NCBI GenBank assembly: GCA_900470155.1
Contig: UBZT01000004.1
Span: forward strand, 232,581-296,580
Length of the DNA: 64,000 nt
Direction: 5' to 3'
From: Hyphomicrobiales bacterium
GTDB taxonomy: Bacteria > Pseudomonadota > Alphaproteobacteria > Rhizobiales > Rhizobiaceae
Each line of letters begins with the position of its first letter. The first letter of the stretch is position 1. Below, piece by piece: positions 57,660 to 64,000 of the stretch. A program made the translations under genes and the position numbers. The notes beneath the pieces are model-generated. The model ran no database searches, was not told the origin of the DNA, and saw only the letters and a list, made by a program, of their open reading frames with translations.

Positions 57660-58832
57660 ATGATGGAAGCGAGACCGGCTGGAGACGATTCGGCACACGA
57701 CGCGCACGCCGTGTCACACATGTCGCCGATGGAAAAAACAGCCTTTCGGGCCATGCAGCAGCGACGCAACACACCGCATCGCGTCAAGGTTCGCAAGACC
57801 GGGCTGGACTTTGCGCTCGCCTGGTCGGTCATCGGCATTTTCACCGTGATGGCTGTGGCGGCGATCTATCTGGCGTCATCCGTGCTGATGCCGCTGACCT
57901 TGGCGATCGTGGTTGGCCTGATCCTGGGTCTGGCCGCCGACAAGCTCGGCAATCTCGGCATTCCGCCGATGATGACGGCCTTCATCCTCTCCAGCATGTT
58001 CGGCGGTCTCCTGCTGTTTGTCGGCAGCGCGCTCGCCGCGCCGCTGAGCGATCTGGCGAGCCGGGGACCTGCAATGATCGAGCAGGCCATCGACCAGATC
58101 ATGCCTCGGCTGGAGCGCATTTCCTGGCTGAAGCGTCCCCTCGAGGCAATGACCAGCGGCCCGGTCACGCCGGAGGCCATGCTCGAAAACAGCGGCGCTG
58201 TTCTATCGACGCTGGCCGTGGGCATAACACCGGCGCTGGTGCAGACGCTGATCTTCTTCGGCGGCCTGATGCTGTTTCTCGGCAGCCGCCTGTCGCTGCG
58301 CAAGGCACTGATCATCGGCTTCAAGGACCGGGCACGGCGGCTGGCGGCCATCCGAACCTTGAATTCGATCGAGCGGGCGCTGGGTTTCTATTTCGCCACG
58401 GCAATCATCCTGTATGCCGTGTCGGCTATGGTTGCTGCAGCGGTCGCCATGGTCGGCGGTCTCGGCAATGGCGCGCTGTGGGGGCTGTTTGCCTTTCTCG
58501 CGAGCTTCGTGCCGTTTCTCGGCATCACGCTCATCACGCTGTCCATGGCTGTCGCCGGCCTTCTGGTGCACGACAGCATTCTGGTCGGTCTCCTGCCTGC
58601 CATTGTCTACTTCACGGTGCACGGCATTGTCGAAAACCTGGTCACGCCAGCAGTGATGGGACGTCGCCTGGAAATCAATTCCTTCCTGGTGTTCGTGGCG
58701 ATCGTCTTCTGGACGTGGATGTGGGGTGCCATCGGCGCCATGCTCGCCGTCCCGCTCTCGCTGATCGTCATCACGATCGCCAATGAACTGTTGCCGCAGA
58801 CGACAAGGGTGCAGCCAAAACTGCCGGGCTGA
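57660..58832 (+). CDS. AI-2E family transporter (PerM/TqsA-like)
   Basis: 390 aa. A short polar N-terminus, then the typical 8-helix permease with the conserved FLASFVPFLG, FTVHGIVENLVTPAVMGRRL and the last helix FWTWMWGAIGAMLAVPLSL. Family members export autoinducer-2 or act in Na+/H+ exchange; the name does not show the substrate. Tandem ATG at 57660/57663, with GAGGG upstream. Confidence 0.87.
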   Translation: MMEARPAGDDSAHDAHAVSHMSPMEKTAFRAMQQRRNTPHRVKVRKTGLDFALAWSVIGIFTVMAVAAIYLASSVLMPLTLAIVVGLILGLAADKLGNLGIPPMMTAFILSSMFGGLLLFVGSALAAPLSDLASRGPAMIEQAIDQIMPRLERISWLKRPLEAMTSGPVTPEAMLENSGAVLSTLAVGITPALVQTLIFFGGLMLFLGSRLSLRKALIIGFKDRARRLAAIRTLNSIERALGFYFATAIILYAVSAMVAAAVAMVGGLGNGALWGLFAFLASFVPFLGITLITLSMAVAGLLVHDSILVGLLPAIVYFTVHGIVENLVTPAVMGRRLEINSFLVFVAIVFWTWMWGAIGAMLAVPLSLIVITIANELLPQTTRVQPKLPG

Positions 58833-58839
58833 TGCGGAT

Positions 58840-60765
58840 CTAGGATGCCAGTCGGTGCGATTCGGCCTGAAGATAGTTCATCGCATCGAGCCCATCCATC
58901 GGGCGACCGAAATAGTAGCCCTGGACTTGATAAATGCCCGCGGCCCGAACCGCTTCCAGGTCGAAATCGGATTCGACACCCTCGGCCAGGCATTCGATGC
59001 CCAGGTTCGCAGAAAGGTCGGCGATCGCGCGCAGGATGTTGCCGCCCACGCCATCGTCTTCCCGCAGCCGGAGAACGAAGTTCCTGTCGGTCTTCAACTT
59101 GTGCAGGGGGAAACGATTGATGTAGCCGAAGTTGGAATAGCCGGAGCCGAAGTCGTCGAGTGCGATCAGGCAGCCCATGCCCGCCAGCAGTTCGAGGCTT
59201 TCACGGGCACGGTCGAAATCCGTCATCACTGCGGTCTCGGTGATTTCGAAGATTACTCGACTTGGGGCAATCCCGCTTTCGCGCACGATATGCGTGATCG
59301 TGCCGATCGATCGCGGCGAGACGAGATCGACTGCCGAGAGATTGAAGGACAGCTTGACCTCTTGTGGCCATGTCGTTGCGGTTGAAAGCGCCTTGTGCAG
59401 CAGCACCGCCGTCATGCGTTCGATCAGGCCGGAGCGCTCGGCCGCCGGGATGAACGCCGATGGTGAAACCGAGCCCAGCGTCGGGCTGTTCCAGCGTGCA
59501 AGGGCTTCGAAGCCGATCGTGCGGCCGGTGTTGATGTCGATCTGCGGCTGATAGGCCAGCGACATTTCCTTGGAAAAATCACAGTTGCGCAGCGTCTGGT
59601 CGATGCGCCCGACATCCTTCATCTCCGCCTCGTGGCTGGACGAGAACACGACCACGTCGCCGCGGGCCGCGCGTTTGGCGCTGTAGAGCGCATGATCCGC
59701 TCGCTCATAGAGTTGACTGGCCGTATCGCCATGCGCCGGGCAATGGGCAAAACCTGCCGAAGCGGAAATGGTGATACAAAGGCTGTCGAGAATAAACGGA
59801 TCGCGCATGCCCATGCACAGTCGTTCACCCAGCGCCAGTACCTCACCTCTCAGGGGAGCGTCCGGAACGATCAGCGCAAATTCATCCCCGCCGAGCCGGG
59901 CAATGAAACAATCATCGGGCATGGCCGCTCGCAAACGTTCGGCGACCTCTGTCAGCAGCCGGTCGCCTGTCACATGACCATACAGATCATTGACCGGCTT
60001 GAAGCCGTCGAGATCGATAATGCCCATATGGAAACCGGATTTGGCCACGATCGCCTTTGTTAGCGCACGGTCGAGCGCGATGAAGAAGCTGCGCCGGCTT
60101 GGAAGTCCGGTCAGCGTATCGAAATCGGCAAGGACTTCCGCCTTGCGCCGCAGGTCATCGGCCATTGTCCGCGCCGCGACCGCCTTCAGGATGGCCGTGC
60201 GCATCAGCCACGCCATTCCGAGAGCGGCAAACGTCCCGGCAAGGCCGATAAAGGCATATTGCAGCAGGATATCCGGCCCGGCTTTCTGGGCGAGCCAGAT
60301 CATCGTGGCGAGCGAAATCACCGATCCGGCGATGATCACCCGCGCGCTGACGGCCGATGTCGATATCACGAGGATCAACAGGACGAAGTAGACGAGCTTG
60401 TGCGCCTCGAAGTGAATCGAGAGATAGGTCACGATGTTCACATACATCGCCAGATGCATGCTGAGACTGATCAGTTCCAGCTTCCCGTGGCTGAGATCCC
60501 TGCGCAGGCTGCGCAGGAGAAACAGCGCCAGCATCACCGTCGCGATCGACATTCCTGTCAGGATGATCTGCTCTGTACCCGTTTCGCTGAAGAAATGTGC
60601 GACGGAAATCAACGTGTAATAGACGATGGCCGGCAGCAGAAAACCGCGCATGATCGGCGCAAAGGCTTCGGCAACGCCGCGGTGAAACTGCAAACGCGCG
60701 TCCCTCGCTTCGTTCTGTGAATCCGGCAGAGTCTTGAAAGGTGAGGTGTCCAGCAATTGATCCAT
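58840..60765 (-). CDS. Membrane GGDEF/EAL protein
   Basis: 641 aa. About six to seven membrane helices (residues 35-200), then GGDEF with intact RLGGDEFA (about 310) and EAL with FEALARW, the Asn in SFNLSA, EITETAVM, LDDFGSG and EGVESD. Both activities are possible; often one is regulatory. The start is the ATG 60765; no good Shine-Dalgarno. It is convergent with the AI-2E transporter (7 bp apart). Confidence 0.9.
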   Translation of the reverse strand: MDQLLDTSPFKTLPDSQNEARDARLQFHRGVAEAFAPIMRGFLLPAIVYYTLISVAHFFSETGTEQIILTGMSIATVMLALFLLRSLRRDLSHGKLELISLSMHLAMYVNIVTYLSIHFEAHKLVYFVLLILVISTSAVSARVIIAGSVISLATMIWLAQKAGPDILLQYAFIGLAGTFAALGMAWLMRTAILKAVAARTMADDLRRKAEVLADFDTLTGLPSRRSFFIALDRALTKAIVAKSGFHMGIIDLDGFKPVNDLYGHVTGDRLLTEVAERLRAAMPDDCFIARLGGDEFALIVPDAPLRGEVLALGERLCMGMRDPFILDSLCITISASAGFAHCPAHGDTASQLYERADHALYSAKRAARGDVVVFSSSHEAEMKDVGRIDQTLRNCDFSKEMSLAYQPQIDINTGRTIGFEALARWNSPTLGSVSPSAFIPAAERSGLIERMTAVLLHKALSTATTWPQEVKLSFNLSAVDLVSPRSIGTITHIVRESGIAPSRVIFEITETAVMTDFDRARESLELLAGMGCLIALDDFGSGYSNFGYINRFPLHKLKTDRNFVLRLREDDGVGGNILRAIADLSANLGIECLAEGVESDFDLEAVRAAGIYQVQGYYFGRPMDGLDAMNYLQAESHRLAS

Positions 60766-61005
60766 GAAGAAAACAGTCCGGTTGCAATAAGTGCACGCAG
60801 TAAATCTTCTAGAACGCGCTCTCATAGCGGCCCAGATCGCAACCGGATCCGTTCAGGATAGAATAAATAGCACGTGAATCTTTAGGAAAGGCAAACAATT
60901 ATGCGCAGGATGATCTGAGCATTCCATGCTGACCGGCTATGTCATCTTATTGTCATGGGCAAAGTGTATCGCGCGTTTGTTGAAACACATGTGTTGATCA
61001 TATTT

Positions 61006-61848
61006 ATGTTGCAAGAATTTCCTGTCCTGCGGATCGGTGTCATCGCCGATCCGCAGTTTGCTTTGCTGCCGCCCCACCCGACACTGGACCGGCACTATGC
61101 CAGAAGCCTTGAGAAACTGTCCGAGGCGGTGGAGTGCTTCAACACGATGCCTTTGGATGTCGTCGTTGTCCTGGGTGACCTGATCGATCGGGAGTTCGAG
61201 AACTTTGCCCCGGTTCTGGCGCAGCTCGACCATTTGCGACATCCGCGGATACTGCTGCCGGGCAATCACGATTTCGCGGTGGCGCCCGAGCGGCTCACCG
61301 ACATTCACCAGGTGCTGTGCATGCCGGCGCCTTATTACAGCCAATCGATCAACGGCATTCGCCTGATCGTCACTGATGGCAACGAGGTCTCGCTGTTTGC
61401 GCCACCAGAGGGCGATCCGCGTCGCATCGAGGCGCAGGCGCGTCTTGCGGCGCTGAAGGCGGCAGATGCGGTCAACGCCATGGACTGGAACGCGGGCATG
61501 AGCAGACGTCAGACGGAGTGGCTGGCGCAGCAATTGCGCGATGCCGAGGCCGCTGGCGAGACGGTCATCGTGCTCGGCCACTATCCGATCTACCCGCCTT
61601 CGGACCATAATCTCTGGCAGTCGGAAGAGATCGCCGGCATGCTGGCGGCATCGCCGGCCACCATTGCCTATCTCTGCGGCCATTTCCATTCCGGCAACTA
61701 TGGACTGCTCGGCGGCACCCATTTCGTCAATTTCTGCGGCATGGTCGATACCGAATTCGACAATGCCTTCGCGGTGCTGGATCTCTATCCCGATCGCATC
61801 GAGATTGAGGGCTTTGGCCGCGAACAGAGCCGAAGGCTTCCGCTCTAA
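61006..61848 (+). CDS. Calcineurin-like metallophosphatase (ADP-ribose diphosphatase-Mn type)
   Basis: 280 aa. Metal-binding motifs: IADPQ (about residue 13), GDLIDRE, GNHD, GHYPIY and GHFHSGNYG; the IADPQ form fits ADP-ribose/CDP-alcohol diphosphatases. Start at ATG 61006 rather than 60955, because the first 17 residues of the longer form are unlike the family; a 12-bp palindrome AACACATGTGTT (60984-60995) lies just upstream. Ends overlapping the WYL gene by 4 bp, convergent. Confidence 0.82.
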   Translation: MLQEFPVLRIGVIADPQFALLPPHPTLDRHYARSLEKLSEAVECFNTMPLDVVVVLGDLIDREFENFAPVLAQLDHLRHPRILLPGNHDFAVAPERLTDIHQVLCMPAPYYSQSINGIRLIVTDGNEVSLFAPPEGDPRRIEAQARLAALKAADAVNAMDWNAGMSRRQTEWLAQQLRDAEAAGETVIVLGHYPIYPPSDHNLWQSEEIAGMLAASPATIAYLCGHFHSGNYGLLGGTHFVNFCGMVDTEFDNAFAVLDLYPDRIEIEGFGREQSRRLPL

Positions 61849-62549
61849 GCCGGTACCGCTGGTGGGGAAGTCGTGGCCCATGCGCGCGTCCACTCGGCAC
61901 GTAGACGATCGCCATCGCCCTTGAAAAAGCGCTCCTCCATCAGGCATTGGCTGATGCGCTCACTGCGGAAATGGCGGATTGCCAGCCGCAACTCGCACCA
62001 CGCAACCAAGTTGACCGATTGAGCATAGTAGATCAGCGCAAGTGGCTTGATCGTCCTGTGGCTGACCTCACCGCGGTCGTCACGATAATCGATCCGCAGC
62101 ACCTGTTCCTCGCGGATCGCTGTGCGAACCTGTTCCAGCTCGAAATCCGTTGGCATCTGCGGCGGCGAGCCCCAGGCATACAAAGTGGATGATTGCAGGC
62201 TCCGCCGCAGTGGTTCCGGCACGGCGCCGGCGATCTTCCGGTTCACCGAATCCGCCGAGCGCATGAGCGAACTGTCGCCGCTACGCTCGAGCATCTGCAG
62301 CCCGAGCATGATCGCCTCCGTTTCCTCCACGGTGAACATCAATGGTGGAAGGTCGAAGCCGGGTCTGAGAATATAGCCGAGCCCACGTTCTCCTTCGATC
62401 GGCACGCGCATGGCCTGCAGGGCGGCGATGTCGCGGTAGATGGAGCGTACGGTCACTTCCAGTTTGTCGGCAATATTCTGAGCCGTCACCGCCGATCGGG
62501 ACAGCTTGAGGATTTGGATGATCTCGAACAGCCGCGATGCCTTGCGCAT
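61845..62549 (-). CDS. YafY-type WYL-domain transcriptional regulator
   Basis: 234 aa. N-terminal winged HTH (RLFEIIQILKLSRSAVTAQNIADKL and VTVRSIYRDIAALQ, about 5-50), then a WYL domain (about 130-215) where the family's ligand-contact residues are located in RIDYRDDRGEVSHRTIKPLALIYY. AGGAG precedes the ATG. Divergent from the LysE gene, which is the likely target. Confidence 0.88.
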   Translation of the reverse strand: MRKASRLFEIIQILKLSRSAVTAQNIADKLEVTVRSIYRDIAALQAMRVPIEGERGLGYILRPGFDLPPLMFTVEETEAIMLGLQMLERSGDSSLMRSADSVNRKIAGAVPEPLRRSLQSSTLYAWGSPPQMPTDFELEQVRTAIREEQVLRIDYRDDRGEVSHRTIKPLALIYYAQSVNLVAWCELRLAIRHFRSERISQCLMEERFFKGDGDRLRAEWTRAWATTSPPAVPA

Positions 62550-62563
62550 TCTGTCTCCTCAGC

Positions 62564-62587
62564 CTCCTGACACAATGCTGTCAGGAG
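62564..62587. promoter_or_regulatory. Operator-like inverted repeat between the WYL and LysE genes
   Basis: Perfect 9-bp inverted repeat CTCCTGACA-N6-TGTCAGGAG in the divergent intergenic region, 15 bp upstream of the regulator's start codon. It may be its operator or a leader hairpin. Confidence 0.5.
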
Positions 62588-62668
62588 CATCTCTGTATTG
62601 AGCGCATAACAAACTGAATACTTGAGATAAACCAGCCCCACAATACAAGCCGTACCGAGGATACTGAC

Positions 62669-63298
62669 ATGAGTTACGCCGAAAATCTTTGGCTTTTCCT
62701 TCTCCTGCTGACCGGTATCGTCGTCGTGCCGGGCATGGACATGATCTATGTGCTGGCCAGCGCTCTTTCCGGCGGCAAACGCGCCGGGCTGGCCGCAACC
62801 GCCGGGATGATGGCTGGTGGCGCAATCCACACCGTTTCTGGCACGTTGGGTGCAGCCGCGCTGGTGGCATTCGTGCCGGAGCTCTTTACCCCGATTTTGC
62901 TGGCCGGGGCCGGTTACATGATCTGGATCGGCATTTCATTGATCCGCAGTTCCATCACGGTCGAGGCGGTCCAGGCCGGTGCCACAAGGCGTCTTTCGTC
63001 GACATTTGGCCAGGCGCTTGTCACTTGCCTGCTCAATCCCAAGGCCTATCTCTTCGTCGTTGCCGTCTATCCCCAGTTCCTCAGGCCGCAATACGGCTCC
63101 CTGGTTCTGCAGGGCGTTGTCATGGGCATTATGACCATGGCCGTGCAGGGTGCGGTCTATGGCAGCGTTGCCTTGGCGGGCCACGGCGCGCGCCATGCGC
63201 TGGTGGCAAATCCGGGTGTGACCAAGGCCATTGGCCGCGGCGCCGGCCTGTTGCTGATTGCCGCCGCACTCTTCACCCTCGCGCATGAGTTGACGTGA
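62669..63298 (+). CDS. LysE family amino-acid exporter
   Basis: 209 aa with about six membrane helices. The PGMDMIYVLASALSGGKRAGLAAT block (about 21-44) and CLLNPKAYLFVVAVYPQF (about 120-137) are typical LysE/RhtB. It exports amino acids or derivatives; the substrate is unknown. Probably controlled by the divergent WYL regulator. A weak GC hairpin follows (63304-63324). Confidence 0.9.
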   Translation: MSYAENLWLFLLLLTGIVVVPGMDMIYVLASALSGGKRAGLAATAGMMAGGAIHTVSGTLGAAALVAFVPELFTPILLAGAGYMIWIGISLIRSSITVEAVQAGATRRLSSTFGQALVTCLLNPKAYLFVVAVYPQFLRPQYGSLVLQGVVMGIMTMAVQGAVYGSVALAGHGARHALVANPGVTKAIGRGAGLLLIAAALFTLAHELT

Positions 63299-63480
63299 AA
63301 CGACGTCCGGGATGGCGCCGGACGCCCGTTGGTGACGCTGATCTTTCATGAAAATCAGTGGATTGACGCTCTTTTTTCAAATCACCGCTTTGTGACTTCA
63401 TTCCGCCCATCCAAACCTGCAAACATTCCCGTGCTCGAAGCCAACGTCGGTTCGCCGGCAAACTCCGTGGGAGAATGGGA

Positions 63481-63924
63481 ATGAAGTTGAAGCTCGTTTT
63501 GACGGCCGCAGCGGCGATCTGTCTTGGCGTGACGGTGGCCATTGCGGCGGGTGAGCCGCAGGTCGTCCGTCAGGAGATGATGAAGAAGACCGGCGGCGCC
63601 ATGGGTGCGCTGGCGGCAATCGCCAAGGGCGAAAAGCCTTTCGATGCGGAGGTCGTCAAGGCTTCGCTGACCACCATGGTCGAAGTCGGCAAGACATTCC
63701 CCGACCAGTTCCCGGCAGGCTCCGAGACCGGTCTGGAAACGGAAGCCAGCCCGAAGATCTGGGAAAACATGGACGACTTCAAGACGAAGTCGATGGCGCT
63801 TGCAACCGCCGCCGAAGCCCAGCTCGCCGCCATGCCGACCGACCAGGCTGGCGTTGGTGCGGTGATGAAGGCCGTCGGCGGCACTTGCGGCACCTGTCAC
63901 GAGACGTACCGTTTGAAGAAATAA
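63481..63924 (+). CDS. Cytochrome c'
   Basis: 147 aa periplasmic haem protein. Signal peptide (residues 1-22, AIA-A cleavage), then a four-helix bundle with the C-terminal haem-binding CGTCH (136-140), the family's His as axial ligand and no distal Met. Binds NO and CO in relatives. ATG at 63481 with GGGAG 7 nt upstream; an ATG at 63475 is too close to it. Confidence 0.9.
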   Translation: MKLKLVLTAAAAICLGVTVAIAAGEPQVVRQEMMKKTGGAMGALAAIAKGEKPFDAEVVKASLTTMVEVGKTFPDQFPAGSETGLETEASPKIWENMDDFKTKSMALATAAEAQLAAMPTDQAGVGAVMKAVGGTCGTCHETYRLKK

Positions 63925-64000
63925 GCGTCTGGCGCGCCCGGCAGGTCATCTGTCGGGCGACCGTCCGTTATGGCTCGGCTGCGGGCCGCGTGGATCTTGC
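63925..64000. other. Right edge, no gene seen
   Basis: An imperfect GC hairpin (about 63935-63959) follows the cytochrome gene and may be its terminator; nothing else can be called before the end of the window. Confidence 0.4.

Overview
The window is a GC-rich stretch of alphaproteobacterial chromosome, most likely from the Rhizobiaceae (Rhizobium, Agrobacterium, Neorhizobium or Allorhizobium group). The evidence is the gene order cysQ-like/DUF4170/waaA/HAD/lpxK/DUF2093, an F0 ATP synthase operon atpI-B-E-F'-F separate from the F1 genes, split glyQ/glyS, an HWE-type histidine kinase, an HPE1-like secreted protein and several DUF families typical of that group. No rRNA, tRNA, insertion sequence, prophage or CRISPR array was seen.

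Layout. 0-11 kb: end of rsmD, a patatin-like lipase, a KefB-type antiporter, pmbA/tldE, an inositol-monophosphatase-family gene, then the lipopolysaccharide genes waaA and lpxK with small conserved partners, and mutL. 11-18 kb: signalling and accessory genes: a PAS-PAS-receiver protein without a kinase core, a GGDEF/EAL protein, a secreted PRC-barrel protein, an SMP-30/gluconolactonase with a GntR-type operator, and a LuxR-type orphan regulator. 17.77-18.19 kb is an intergenic region with a very good sigma-54 promoter, a 14-codon ORF and several hairpins, which I consider the best candidate for something undescribed. 18-27 kb: mrp, corA-like, kup, a SleB-type cell-wall hydrolase, and the F0 genes behind a good sigma-70 promoter and ahead of a strong terminator. 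27-36 kb: rnhB, an unusually hairpin-rich spacer, a PA0069-type radical SAM gene, moaB-ispE-TPR, a polyprenyl diphosphate synthase, a DUF2007/methyltransferase pair and an S49 peptidase. 36-53 kb: an HWE kinase with an apparent N-terminal frameshift, then glyQ and glyS separated by a lemA-aroA-DUF2207 operon and interleaved with toxin-antitoxin modules. Five TA pairs lie within about 14 kb, and most have palindromic operators. They are followed by DUF523, a Cache-domain chemoreceptor, an HPE1-like protein and purD. 53-64 kb: tex, a DksA/TraR-like protein, a universal stress protein, a double-VOC protein, an AI-2E-family permease, a membrane GGDEF/EAL protein, a metallophosphatase, a WYL regulator divergent from a LysE exporter, and a cytochrome c'.

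How the genes work together. The envelope theme is strong: Kdo transfer and lipid A 4'-kinase, cell-wall hydrolase, S49 peptidase, LemA/DUF2207 and K+/H+ and Mg2+/K+ transport. Two GGDEF/EAL proteins, the PAS-receiver protein, the HWE kinase and the chemoreceptor form a scattered signalling set. Most genes are core housekeeping; the accessory signal is concentrated in the TA modules around glyQ/glyS/purD and the second-type EPSP synthase inside the lemA operon. Starts were chosen from Shine-Dalgarno position and family length; several are TTG or GTG.
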